A stretch of DNA of 64,000 nt, taken from contig NZ_CP083723.1 in assembly GCF_020150815.1 (NCBI RefSeq), positions 1,736,001-1,800,000 on the forward strand, written 5' to 3'. Source of the DNA: Haloprofundus salilacus (GTDB lineage: Archaea; Halobacteriota; Halobacteria; Halobacteriales; Haloferacaceae). Positions 1 through 8,551 of this stretch are shown here, one piece after another. How positions within the stretch are numbered: the first letter of the stretch is position 1; every line of letters starts with the position of its first letter. The notes below the pieces were generated by a model. That model was not told the origin of the DNA, did no database searches, and worked only from the letters and a program-made list of their open reading frames with translations. The translations under genes and the position numbers were made by a program.

Positions 1-314
1 CCGAAGATGAGTCCGAGGCCGATGAGGAGTTCACCCCACGGGACGGCGACGTTGACGAACTCGACGAACCACGCTGTGCTCCCCATCCACGCGAACAGGC
101 CCGCTAACGGGTTGCCGTTCGCCGCGGCCACGTTCGTGAGGTAGCCGCCTGCGTCGAAGGGAGCGACGAGTTTCTCGACGCCCGCCCACGCGAACGCGAC
201 GCCCATCATGAGACGGAGCGCGAGGACGAACCAGGCGCTGAGCGGGTGCGCCTCCGCCGTTACGGTGTATCCGCCGATGCTGCTTTCGAACGTGTTTTGG
301 GTTGTTTGGCTCAT
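1..314 (-). CDS. DoxX-family membrane protein (3' end outside window)
   Basis: Reading leftwards from the ATG at 312-314, the protein starts MSQTTQNTFESSIGG and runs off the window edge after about 104 residues without a stop. It has hydrophobic segments at about residues 26-44 and 84-104, and the stretch MMGVAFAWAGVEKLVAPFDAGG has the look of DoxX/DoxD-like proteins, which are small four-helix membrane proteins linked to quinone redox or oxidative-stress functions. A TATA-like element (GTTATATCGG on this strand, near 355) lies about 40 nt before the start. It follows the helicase gene in the same direction after about 150 nt. The family call is good; the role is not specified by the sequence. 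Confidence 0.75.
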   Translation of the reverse strand, partial: MSQTTQNTFESSIGGYTVTAEAHPLSAWFVLALRLMMGVAFAWAGVEKLVAPFDAGGYLTNVAAANGNPLAGLFAWMGSTAWFVEFVNVAVPWGELLIGLGLIF

Positions 315-466
315 TGTGTTCACCTTACAGTTGAACCATCGCCCGGAGTTCCGATATAACCGGTATCTCGTTCCCAACATCTGGGAATCGTGCGGTACGG
401 TGGCTCGAACCGCTCGATTCGACCACCGATCTCGGCACCGACGAAACGAACGCGAAACCCATCGCT

Positions 467-2377
467 CTACAACCGCGCGCGCACCGACGTGAGTTCGGGC
501 ATCGAGACGCCGACGACGCCGGCGAGCGCCTCCGCGCCGCCGAGCAGCCACTCAGCGCGTTCGATGCGCGATTCGAGGTCGCCGGGACCGATGCGGTAGG
601 CGTCGACGATGTCACGGGCGGGCACGTCCTCGGCCCAGTCGTGGAGGATGCGCGCCGTCTTCACCGCCTCCAGCCACCGCTCGAAGTTCTCCGTCTCGCT
701 CATCTTCGTCGTGAACTCGGCGGCGTGTTTCGTCGCAAACTGGTACATCGCCGCGCGCTCGCGGTTGCCGAGGTACGTCCCGTGCATGTCGGGCGTGTCG
801 CAGACGATTTCGAGCGCCGTCAGTTCCGTCGTCGACTCCATCTCGGCAGCGGTCCGAAGCCCCGAGACGATTCGCGCGCCGGTCTCGGGGGAGAGATACT
901 GCCGCGACACCTGTGCGCCGAGTTCCGTCGCCACAAGCGTCTCGCCGTCGGCAATCATCTCCATCGCCACGAGGTCCGAGATAACCGCGTCGACGACGCC
1001 CGAGAGGTCCATGTCGGGCGTCTGGTGCGCGTAGAACGTCGCGCCCAGCAGTTCGAGGATGCTCGAGCGCGAGTCAGCGAACTCGGAAGCGACGACCGAC
1101 AGCACGTGCGTTCGGAGCGCCTCGGGGTCGGCGAGTTTCGAGTCGACTGCCTCGGCGTCGGCCTCGACGTATCTGGTCTGGAGTTCGTCGCGCGTGTTCT
1201 CGTCGCCGACGAGCACCGCCTCGCCGTACGGGTCGAGGTGGGGGCGGCCCGCCCGCCCGCACATCTGGTGGACTTCGAGCACCGGCAGCCACGCCATCTC
1301 GGAGCCAGTGTAGCGCTTCTGGTCGCGGATGACGACGCGACGGGCGGGGACGTTCACCCCGGCGGCGAGGGTCGGCGTCGCGCAGATGACCGAGATCTCG
1401 CGGTTTCGGAAGCCGTTCTCGACGGCGACGCGGTGGTCGCTCCGCAGCCCTGCGTGGTGGAACGCGACCCCGGAATCGAGCGCGTCGGCGAGTCGCTCGC
1501 CCGTCTCCGTCGCGCCCGCGTCGAGGACGGTTTCGGCGACGCCGGAGGCCGCGCCGAGTCCGTCCTGGGCGAGTCGCTGAGCGAGCGTCTCCGCCTCGCG
1601 GCGCGACCGGACGAACGCGAGCGCCTGCCCGCCGCTGTCGACGGCGTCGGCGACGAGCGCCGCGGTGGCCTCGGTGTCAGCGTCGGCGCTCGGCGGCAAG
1701 TCGGCGGAATCGCAGTCGACGGTGAGGTCGGTGCCGTCGTCGAAATTCACCCGCTCCTCGCAGTAGACGCCGGTCCGGAGGTCGATGGGTCGCCACCGCG
1801 TCCGGACGAGTTCGGCGTCCAGCCAGTCAGCGATGTCTTTGGGGTTGTCGACGGTCGCCGAGAGTGCGACTATCTGGAGGCCGGGAGCGCGTCGTTGGAG
1901 GGTTGCGAGCGTCACTTCGAGCGTCGGGCCGCGCCCCTCCGCGCCCAAGAGATGAACTTCGTCGACGACGACGCAGGCGAGTTGTTCGACCCACGACGCG
2001 CCGTTTCGAATCGCCGAGTCGACTTTCTCGCTCGTGGCGACGACGACGTCGTAGTCGGCGAGCTCCTCGCCGGGCGAGTCGAAGTCCCCGGTCGAGATGC
2101 CTGCCTCGATTCCCGGTAGCTCGGCGAACGCCTCGTACTTCTCGCGGGCCAGCGCCCGCAGCGGAACGACGTACAGTCCGGGGCCGTCGGCGGTGAGCAT
2201 CGCCAGTTCGGCGATGAACGTCTTTCCTGATGCAGTTGGAATCGCGGCGACGACGCCGCCGCCGTCGCAGACGCCCGCCTCGACGGCCGCCGCCTGCGGC
2301 GGGTAGAGTTCGTCGATACCCTGCGCTTCGTAGTGGGCGACCAACTCGTCGGCAAGCGGCAGGTCCCGGACTCGCAT
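467..2377 (-). CDS. Hel308/Ski2-type DNA helicase lacking C-terminal HhH domain
   Basis: Superfamily 2 helicase of 636 residues from ATG 2377; a GTG at 2383 would add two. Walker A is PTASGKT (about 47-53), the DEVH box is at about 139-142, motif III is ALSATV, and the motif VI region reads HQMCGRAGRP. After the two RecA lobes come the winged-helix and ratchet domains (region with SRSSILELLGATFYAHQ, and the C-terminal part through ERAEWLLGGAEALAGVVGV). Hel308 enzymes unwind forked DNA at stalled replication forks. The protein ends at ELTSVRARL; longer relatives continue here into a helix-hairpin-helix domain of roughly 60-100 residues, and no remnant of that domain is visible in the 150 nt before the next gene. 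It is either a natural short paralogue or a truncated copy. Confidence 0.85.
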   Translation of the reverse strand: MRVRDLPLADELVAHYEAQGIDELYPPQAAAVEAGVCDGGGVVAAIPTASGKTFIAELAMLTADGPGLYVVPLRALAREKYEAFAELPGIEAGISTGDFDSPGEELADYDVVVATSEKVDSAIRNGASWVEQLACVVVDEVHLLGAEGRGPTLEVTLATLQRRAPGLQIVALSATVDNPKDIADWLDAELVRTRWRPIDLRTGVYCEERVNFDDGTDLTVDCDSADLPPSADADTEATAALVADAVDSGGQALAFVRSRREAETLAQRLAQDGLGAASGVAETVLDAGATETGERLADALDSGVAFHHAGLRSDHRVAVENGFRNREISVICATPTLAAGVNVPARRVVIRDQKRYTGSEMAWLPVLEVHQMCGRAGRPHLDPYGEAVLVGDENTRDELQTRYVEADAEAVDSKLADPEALRTHVLSVVASEFADSRSSILELLGATFYAHQTPDMDLSGVVDAVISDLVAMEMIADGETLVATELGAQVSRQYLSPETGARIVSGLRTAAEMESTTELTALEIVCDTPDMHGTYLGNRERAAMYQFATKHAAEFTTKMSETENFERWLEAVKTARILHDWAEDVPARDIVDAYRIGPGDLESRIERAEWLLGGAEALAGVVGVSMPELTSVRARL

Positions 2378-2539
2378 TGTCACTCTCTGTCTCCGTCTTC
2401 GGGTAAAAAGGTACGCCGCGGAGCGAGAGTGAGTGCAAGGGTGAGAATGAGCGCGCGGCGACGTTCACGCGCCTCTGTCACCGGTGTTCGTGTCAACGTC
2501 GGAGAAACACCTATGTTCGTCGCATCTGTTGTCGAATTC

Positions 2540-3187
2540 ATGGCGTTCACACACCTCCCGCTGCGCCGCTCCGCGCTGGTCGGCGCAGTCGTCTACGCCC
2601 TCGGGTACGCTCTGACGTACACGGTCACCGCTGGTCGCGCCAGTGCCGTCGCCGCCGTTGAAATCGCCGGAGAGTACGCAGACCCCGCACCACTCGGCGC
2701 GGTTCTCGGCTCGGGCCCCGCATCGTGGGTCACCTCCGGCTGGCTGTTCTACAACGCGCATCTCGTCCCCACGAGCGTCCCTATCGCCGACGCCGTGAAC
2801 GGACTCGGCGGGCTGACGAACCGCTCGCTCTTGGCAACGCTCGGCGGCCCGTTGTACCCGCTGTATCTGTTGCCGCCGCTGCTGCTCGTCGCGGCAGGTT
2901 ACGTCGTCGTCCTGACAGCGAGTACGCCCGGCGAGAACGGCGCGCGAAACGCCGGGGCGAGCGTCGTCGCCGGCTACTTCCCGCTGTTTCTCGTCGGGGC
3001 GTTCGTCTTCACCGTCGGTGCGGCGGAGGCGCCGACCGCCGCGTCGCCCGCTGGACTCCCGTCGGTGCTTCTCGGTCTGATGTATCCGCTGGCGTTCGGA
3101 GGGGTCGGCGGACTGCTGGCCGACAGACGAGCTGTCGCGTCGAATCCAACCGGAGAAGTCGCTGAAGCGAAGCGAGACCGGAGGTGA
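2540..3187 (+). CDS. Haloarchaeal multi-spanning membrane protein
   Basis: The protein starting MAFTHLPLRRSALVG has 215 residues with about five hydrophobic segments (about 10-30, 65-85, 105-127, 145-165 and 175-197) and a charged C-terminal tail. An in-frame ATG at 2513 would add nine residues. It resembles the haloarchaeal family I know as DUF7978, whose role is unknown. It is divergent from the helicase, and the shared 160 nt between the two genes would hold both promoters. No function is proposed. Confidence 0.7.
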   Translation: MAFTHLPLRRSALVGAVVYALGYALTYTVTAGRASAVAAVEIAGEYADPAPLGAVLGSGPASWVTSGWLFYNAHLVPTSVPIADAVNGLGGLTNRSLLATLGGPLYPLYLLPPLLLVAAGYVVVLTASTPGENGARNAGASVVAGYFPLFLVGAFVFTVGAAEAPTAASPAGLPSVLLGLMYPLAFGGVGGLLADRRAVASNPTGEVAEAKRDRR

Positions 3188-3560
3188 TTTTTCCGGAAAA
3201 GGGCTCTACTGAAGTCCTCAGAACGAGACAGGAGCGTTATACTGAATATAGAGGATGAATTCAGCAAGCTGTCTTCATTCGTATCAACCCGCAAGCGACG
3301 AAGTAGCCGTTAGGTAGGTGTGCTTAGTTAACGGAGTGGAATACGAGAGACGCGACGTTGGGGTGGACCGCCTACAAAGTCTCAACCCTTCGTCAGCGAT
3401 GAACCCGTCGAGCGACATCGCCATGGGGACTACAGCCAGCTTAAATCACTCTCTGTCATATAACGGTGGGGTCGTTACTGGTACATCGCCCATCGATATG
3501 ATTCGAGCGTCATCCTCCGTTTACCTGTCAGAAATATAGAGGCAAGAGGAGTTCGCTTGA
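3188..3560. other. AT-richer intergenic region, no convincing gene
   Basis: This stretch of 373 nt has lower GC than its surroundings. It separates the membrane-protein gene from a low-GC RibD-like gene. The only open frame of note (3318-3539) lacks haloarchaeal amino-acid bias and a promoter. A 6-bp inverted repeat CCGTTA/TAACGG occurs near 3307-3334. The composition shift suggests the left edge of an acquired segment or a decayed insertion sequence, but I recognise no transposase. Confidence 0.4.
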
Positions 3561-4133
3561 TTACCCTTCACTTAACTGCTGCACCTCATAGGTTAGAACC
3601 GCAAATACATCGCCATATTTTTGCACAGTAGCTAGTTTCAGAGGAGGGGTTGTGATCGCGCGCGGTAATAGTGGTGCACCCGAAGTGAGCGTGACGGGAG
3701 CAACGCTGAGAATAATCTCGTCGAGTAGACCGTGGTCGTGAAACTGTCCGACAAGGTCACCACCACCGACGAGCCAGACGTTCTTACCGTCTGCGGCCTT
3801 CACCATATCCGCATGGACGGGCGCGACATCCCCCTGCACGAAGCGAATGTCCGCACCCTCGACCACCGGCAATTTCCGACTGCTAAACACCCAAGCCGGG
3901 ACCTCGTACTGCCACTGTTCCGGGTTCTCGACTAGGTTTTCGTGCTCGATAATCCACTCATAGGTCGTCGAACCCATGGCCAAGGCACCAACCTGGTCTA
4001 TGAACTGCGAGTAGTTGTCCTGTACACCCTCGATATCCCCGATATCTCCAAACTGAAAGAGCCAGTCGAGTGAATCGTCCTCGTCGGTGAGATAGCCGTT
4101 GATGGTTGTTGCTGTGTAATATTGGGTCTTCAT
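3561..4133 (-). CDS. Dihydrofolate reductase-fold (RibD C-terminal) family protein
   Basis: 190-residue protein beginning MKTQYYTATTINGYL. The N-terminal strand with D17-E-D, the GSTTYEW segment and the VWLVGGGDLVGQFHDHGLLDEI block are the hallmark NADPH-binding elements of the RibD_C/DHFR-like family. Members of this subfamily (YwjB/YyaP-like) are reductases of unproven substrate; some act on folate or riboflavin precursors. The gene stands alone, lies in a lower-GC patch and is less acidic than its neighbours, suggesting transfer. A riboflavin role is possible but not implied by lumazine synthase 2 kb away. The start has a short AT-rich leader (aagatgaaaa on the other strand). Confidence 0.85.
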   Translation of the reverse strand: MKTQYYTATTINGYLTDEDDSLDWLFQFGDIGDIEGVQDNYSQFIDQVGALAMGSTTYEWIIEHENLVENPEQWQYEVPAWVFSSRKLPVVEGADIRFVQGDVAPVHADMVKAADGKNVWLVGGGDLVGQFHDHGLLDEIILSVAPVTLTSGAPLLPRAITTPPLKLATVQKYGDVFAVLTYEVQQLSEG

Positions 4134-4263
4134 CTTTTCAAACGCCGTTTAGGAAGCGTTACGGCGGGATAAAGGTTGCAAACCACCCCGTCGATTGACA
4201 GACACGTCGAAATACTCGGGCGGCTGAAATAAGCTCGTGGTAAACGGGCGGGTACCCGGGCTG

Positions 4264-4779
4264 TCACTCCGTCTCTACTGACTCGTCGGAATCCGTTCCG
4301 GCTACTCTACTGTCGAGAGAGTTCCAGTATCGCATCGCCATCCCGTCCACGGAGAAATCCCACCACGTGTATATCTCGAAGTCCAGCGCGTCGCGAATAC
4401 GTCTCGTCATCCCGAACCCGAGCGCCTCTTTTCGGAATTCGTCTTCGGAGAGTCGGACCGAATCGCCCTCCGAGCGGTCCGAATATCGAGCCGATTCGAC
4501 CAATCCGCTGTCGTCCAGCCAGTAGACGCTCCCGCAAGCAGTGTCCATCGTATCGTCGCTTATCACGAACCCACACCGCAAGAGTCCAGAGACTGTGCGA
4601 AGCAATTCTTCGAGGAACGACTCAAGTCCGTCCCACTTCCAATCGGTGTGCACAACGACGTGGGCCGAGTCGGGCATCTTCGGCCGAACAAACTCGTCGT
4701 GAGCTTCGAGATGTCTGAGTAGCGTTTCGACCCCATCCCTGTCCTTCAGTTCAAAGGTGACTGTACGATAGCGGCCCAT
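4264..4779 (-). CDS. Hypothetical protein, 171 aa
   Basis: I do not recognise this protein, which starts MGRYRTVTFELKDRDGVETLL. It is soluble, acidic, and shows no membrane segment, signal peptide or metal motif beyond two isolated cysteines. The tryptophan-rich stretches HTDWKWDGLESFLEELL and YTWWDFSVDGMAMRYWNSL suggest a compact alpha/beta fold. It has no operon partner: the RibD-like gene lies 130 nt downstream and the aminotransferase 98 nt upstream, both on the same strand. Acidic composition and codon use favour a real gene. Confidence 0.6.
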   Translation of the reverse strand: MGRYRTVTFELKDRDGVETLLRHLEAHDEFVRPKMPDSAHVVVHTDWKWDGLESFLEELLRTVSGLLRCGFVISDDTMDTACGSVYWLDDSGLVESARYSDRSEGDSVRLSEDEFRKEALGFGMTRRIRDALDFEIYTWWDFSVDGMAMRYWNSLDSRVAGTDSDESVETE

Positions 4780-4877
4780 CTCGCTCGGCGATTGGTCGAG
4801 TTCCGACTAAGCTCTATGTGTGTCTGCTCGGTGAAGAAAAAGAAACACTGGAACGGACGTCGATTCCGAACGCGGCC

Positions 4878-6032
4878 CTACAGCAATCCGCCGTCGTCCA
4901 GCCGCTCGACGGCTTCCTGAAGGCGCTCCTTGCTCGCCGCGTAGGAGATGCGGGCGTAGCCGGGCGCACCGAAGGCGCTTCCCGGAACCGTCGCGACGTG
5001 GGCGTCCTGAATCGCGTTCTCGCACCACTGCTGGTCGTCGTCAGCGACGGGAATCATCATGTAGAACGCGCCGTCGGGGACGGCCACGTCGACGCCGCGC
5101 TCGTCGAACATCTCGACGAGCATGTCGCGGCGCTCCTCGAACGCCTCGACCATCTGGCCGACCGCCGTCTCGGTGTTCGTGATGGCTTCGACGCCCGCAT
5201 GCTGGACGAAGTTCACCGCGCAGGAGACCGAGTGGCTGTGGAGTTTGCCTGCCTCCGAGACGAGGTCCTCGGGCGCGTGGAGGTAGCCGAGCCGCCAGCC
5301 GGTCATCGAGTACGCCTTCGAGAAACCGTTGACGGTGATGGTCCGGTCTTCCATCCCCTCCAGCGAGCCGAGGCTCGTGTGCTCGACGCCGTAAGTGATC
5401 TGCTCGTAAATCTCGTCGGAGATGACGGCGAAGTCGTGTTCGACCGCGAGGTCGCGAACGCCTTCGAGCGCCGCGTCGGAGTACACCGCGCCAGTGGGGT
5501 TGCTCGGCGAGTTAACAATCAGGAGCTCGGTGTCGTCGGAGAGAGTGTCCGAAAGTTCGTCGAGCGCCGGTTCGAGTTGGAACTCGTGCGGCGAGAGGTC
5601 AACGCGCGAGAGGCTGCCGCCCGCGAGTTTCACCATCGCCTCGTAGGAGACCCACGCCGGGTCCAGCAGGACCACCTCGTCGCCGTCGTCGACGACGGTC
5701 TGGATAGTCTCGTACAGCGCCTGCTTGCCACCAGGTGTGACGATGATCTCGTTCGCGTTCGCGTCGATGCCGTCACCGCGGAGTTTCTCGGCGATGGCCT
5801 CGCGGAGTTCGGCGATGCCGTTCGAGGAGGTGTAGCCGGTGTGCCCCGACTCCATCGCCTCCTGGCCGGCGCGGATCACGTTCTCGGGCGTCGGGAAGTC
5901 GGGTTCACCGACTGAGAGGTCGACGACGTCGACGCCGTCGGCTTCGAGTTCGCCCGCGAGGTTGCTGATGGCGAGCGTCGCGCTCGGTTCGACACGGCCG
6001 ACACATTCGGAGAAGTGGAATTCGTAGCTCAT
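4878..6032 (-). CDS. PLP-dependent class I/II aminotransferase
   Basis: 384-residue fold-type I aminotransferase. Visible family features are the N-terminal ISNLAGELEADG with LSVGEPDFPTP, the substrate loop SSNGIAELREAIAEKL, PSNPTGAVYSD around the PLP-binding region, ISDEIYEQITY, and the Schiff-base lysine in NGFSKAYSMTGWRLGY. It probably converts aspartate or aromatic/branched amino acids with 2-oxoglutarate; specificity cannot be read from sequence. Its ATG overlaps the stop of the lumazine synthase gene (ATGA, 6029-6032), so the two are co-transcribed with ribH first. Confidence 0.9.
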   Translation of the reverse strand: MSYEFHFSECVGRVEPSATLAISNLAGELEADGVDVVDLSVGEPDFPTPENVIRAGQEAMESGHTGYTSSNGIAELREAIAEKLRGDGIDANANEIIVTPGGKQALYETIQTVVDDGDEVVLLDPAWVSYEAMVKLAGGSLSRVDLSPHEFQLEPALDELSDTLSDDTELLIVNSPSNPTGAVYSDAALEGVRDLAVEHDFAVISDEIYEQITYGVEHTSLGSLEGMEDRTITVNGFSKAYSMTGWRLGYLHAPEDLVSEAGKLHSHSVSCAVNFVQHAGVEAITNTETAVGQMVEAFEERRDMLVEMFDERGVDVAVPDGAFYMMIPVADDDQQWCENAIQDAHVATVPGSAFGAPGYARISYAASKERLQEAVERLDDGGLL

Positions 6033-6433
6033 GAGAGTTCCTCCAAGAGGTCGAGTGCGGCGTCGACGGCGTCCGCGCCTTTGCCGACGCGTTCGCGTGC
6101 TTCGGCGCCGCTCATACCCGGACCGCTGACGCCGAAGGTGACGGGGACGTCGCGATCGAGGCTCACCCGCGTGAGTCCCTGCGCCGTCGCGTCGGCGATG
6201 ACCCGGTCGTGGTCGGTGTCGCCGGTGACGATAGCGCCGACGACAGCGACGGCGTCGATGTCGTCGCGACGGGCGAGGCGGTCCGCCGCCAGCGGGGAGT
6301 CGTACGCCCCCGGGACGTGGACCGTCTTGCCGACCGTCGCACCGCGCTCCGCGGCCGCCTCGCGGGCGGTCGCCTCCATCTCCTCGGTGACCGACGAGTT
6401 GAATCTCGCCGCCACCAGTCCGAGCGTGACCAT
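6029..6433 (-). CDS. ribH: 6,7-dimethyl-8-ribityllumazine synthase
   Basis: 134 residues from ATG 6433. Joins 5-amino-6-ribitylaminouracil and 3,4-dihydroxybutanone phosphate to make the lumazine precursor of riboflavin. Family signatures: GLVAARFN at the start, VHVPGAYDSPLAADRL (substrate loop, GAYE-type), AVVGAIVTGDTDHD (GxVIxGxTxHxD motif with the catalytic-region histidine) and VPVTFGV. An upstream in-frame extension to 6661 is a shadow and is rejected because the family starts at the first beta strand. Leads a two-gene unit with the aminotransferase. It is divergent from the Agl23 gene, sharing a 136-nt promoter region. Confidence 0.92.
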   Translation of the reverse strand: MVTLGLVAARFNSSVTEEMEATAREAAAERGATVGKTVHVPGAYDSPLAADRLARRDDIDAVAVVGAIVTGDTDHDRVIADATAQGLTRVSLDRDVPVTFGVSGPGMSGAEARERVGKGADAVDAALDLLEELS

Positions 6434-6569
6434 ACGAGGGAGGTGGAGAGGCCGACCCAAAGAGCTACCGTTAGCTGCCGCGGTTGCGGCGAGTCTCCCG
6501 ATAACCGGGCAGGACTTCCTGCCTACTCCGAACACAAGAGTTGTATTCCCTGTGTGCGAGAGGCGAGAT

Positions 6570-8411
6570 ATGACTAGCGACGACGGCGTCGGCGCGACGT
6601 CGCCGGCGACCGCCGCCACCCGTTCGGAGTCGGAGACGGCGACGCCGGTACCGGTCCTCACCGGCGCTCGAACCCTCTACGCGGTCCTCGCCGTCACCGC
6701 CCTCGCCCTCCTCGCACGCGTCGTCGGTCTCGGCGCACGGATCATGCACTGGGACGAAGGCCGGGTCGGCTACTGGGCGTTGCGCTACCACGAGAACGGT
6801 GAGTTCTTCTACCGCCCCATCATCCACGGACCGTTCATTCCCGTCGTCAACGACTGGGTGTTCACACTCGTCGGCGTCTCGGACTTCTCCGCTCGCCTCG
6901 TCGTCGCGCTCGTCGGCGGTCTGTTCCCGCTTTCGGCGTGGCTGTTCCGCGAACACCTCGACGACACCGAAGTCGTCGGCCTCGCGCTCGTCTTCGCGGC
7001 GAACCCGCTTCTCGTCTACTACTCGCGGTTCATGCGCAACGACGTGCTCGTCGCGGCGTTCTCCGTGTTCGCGCTCGGGTTCCTCGTTCGCGCCGTCGAC
7101 ACCGGGAAGCTCCGCTACCTCTATCTCTCGGGCGCGTCGATGGGACTAGCGTTCACCACGAAAGCGAACGCGCTCCTGTACCTCGCCTGCTACCTCGGAG
7201 CCGCGGTGTTAGTGTTCGACCACCGCCTCGTCGACGTCGCCTCGCGCGGCGACTCGGTCCTCCGGTACCTCCGCTCGCGGCCGCGGTGGGCGAAACGCGG
7301 GCTGGCGAACCGGTGGGGGAACGCCGAGTACGGCGCGGGCGTTCTCGCCGTCAACGTCGTCGGCGCGCTCCTCCTGTTTCTCGCCGTCGTGGCGTTCTTC
7401 TACGCGCCACGTCCGGACCTCTGGCAGGCGCTCGGGAACCCGGCAGTGCTGCCCGGCGTGCTAGACGAGGCGACGGTCGGCGCCGCCGAGTCGTTCTACG
7501 ACAGTTGGGGCTCCGGGAGCCACCAGGAGCATCCGTACCTCCCGTTCCTCTACGGGCTGCTGGAGACGCTCGTCTACGGAGGGGGCGTCACCATCGTCTT
7601 CGCCGTCGTGGGTCTCGCCGTCGACGGCTACAGCAGCCGTGACGGCCGCGCGTTCGGCGCGAGCGACGGCGGGCGGCGCGGCCGCCGCTGGCTCGTCGCG
7701 TTCGGTCTCTACTGGGGCGTCGCGAGTATCATCGGCTACCCTATCGCCACCGACATCGAAGCGCCGTGGGCCGCCGTCCACGTCGTCGTTCCGCTGGCGT
7801 TCCCCGCGAGCGTCGGCATCGCGTACCTCTACCGGGAGACGCGGGCATCGTTCGCCGTCCGCGATACGGTCAGCATCGTGCTGGCCGCCGTCATCGTCGT
7901 CGCGGCGCTGTCGGGCGTCGTCGGCGCGAACGTCGCCTACGCGAACAGCACCGACGAGGCGGACCAAGAGGTGCTACAGTGGGCGCAACCCGACAACGAG
8001 CTGAAGACGACAATGCAGAAAGTCGAGCGCATCGCCGAGACGAACGACGGTGTCGACGTGCTGTTCTACGGCAGCTACCACCCGACGACCGAAGAGACGC
8101 TGCTGTACGTCGAGAACGAGGAGAGCCTCGACCGGATGCCGCCGGGCGGTCCGGCGTGGCACAGCCGCCTCCCGCTCCCGTGGTATCTCGAACGCGCCGA
8201 CGCCAACGTGACGAGCACGCCGCCGAGCGAGAACGGCACCAAACTGCAGAACCCGCCGCCGGTCGTCATCGCCTACGGGTGGGAAGCCGAGCAACTTCGC
8301 GAGCAACTGCCCGGCTACACGGAGCACCGACACCTGTTCCGCCTCTGGAGCGACGAGGTGGTCGTCTTCATCGACGAGTCGGAACTGCCCGACGAGTCGC
8401 ACAACGAGTAG
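6570..8411 (+). CDS. Flippase activity-associated protein Agl23 (TIGR03663 family)
   Basis: 613-residue multi-spanning membrane protein from ATG 6570; the longer open frame upstream is the antisense of ribH. It has a short acidic N-terminus, about ten hydrophobic helices up to residue about 455, and an extracellular-looking C-terminal domain of about 160 residues. The first loop has HWDEGRVGYWALRYHENGEFFYRPIIHGPF, and a later stretch FYDSWGSGSHQEHPYLPFLYGLLE is typical of this dolichyl-mannosyltransferase-like (GT-C) family. In Haloferax the family is linked to N-glycosylation and dolichol-phosphate-sugar flipping. Acidic residues after the first helix (WDE) match the GT-C metal/acceptor site position. 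No glycosylation genes adjoin it here. Confidence 0.8.
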   Translation: MTSDDGVGATSPATAATRSESETATPVPVLTGARTLYAVLAVTALALLARVVGLGARIMHWDEGRVGYWALRYHENGEFFYRPIIHGPFIPVVNDWVFTLVGVSDFSARLVVALVGGLFPLSAWLFREHLDDTEVVGLALVFAANPLLVYYSRFMRNDVLVAAFSVFALGFLVRAVDTGKLRYLYLSGASMGLAFTTKANALLYLACYLGAAVLVFDHRLVDVASRGDSVLRYLRSRPRWAKRGLANRWGNAEYGAGVLAVNVVGALLLFLAVVAFFYAPRPDLWQALGNPAVLPGVLDEATVGAAESFYDSWGSGSHQEHPYLPFLYGLLETLVYGGGVTIVFAVVGLAVDGYSSRDGRAFGASDGGRRGRRWLVAFGLYWGVASIIGYPIATDIEAPWAAVHVVVPLAFPASVGIAYLYRETRASFAVRDTVSIVLAAVIVVAALSGVVGANVAYANSTDEADQEVLQWAQPDNELKTTMQKVERIAETNDGVDVLFYGSYHPTTEETLLYVENEESLDRMPPGGPAWHSRLPLPWYLERADANVTSTPPSENGTKLQNPPPVVIAYGWEAEQLREQLPGYTEHRHLFRLWSDEVVVFIDESELPDESHNE

Positions 8412-8551
8412 CACGACGAGAAATAGCGCGAGTCAGCGCCAACGACGCGCGAGACCAGCCCGCGCCACCGGCGGACGACGTACACACGTTCGTGTCTATT
8501 TGTCTTCCGAGTGAGCAACGTTTATGCAGTAACGTCCACAACCGGGCGACC

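Noticed and set aside
641-2119. Long + strand open frame of 492 codons over the helicase gene
   Set aside because: It is the antisense of the Hel308-type gene: Arg/Val-rich, no domain, no promoter. High GC keeps stop codons rare in such frames.
1827-2468. Arg-rich 213-codon frame on the minus strand
   Set aside because: Shifted frame of the helicase N-terminus; runs of Arg are typical of GC-rich shadow frames.
3318-3539. 73-codon + frame in the AT-richer gap
   Set aside because: Composition unlike haloarchaeal proteins, no promoter in a suitable place, no recognisable motif.
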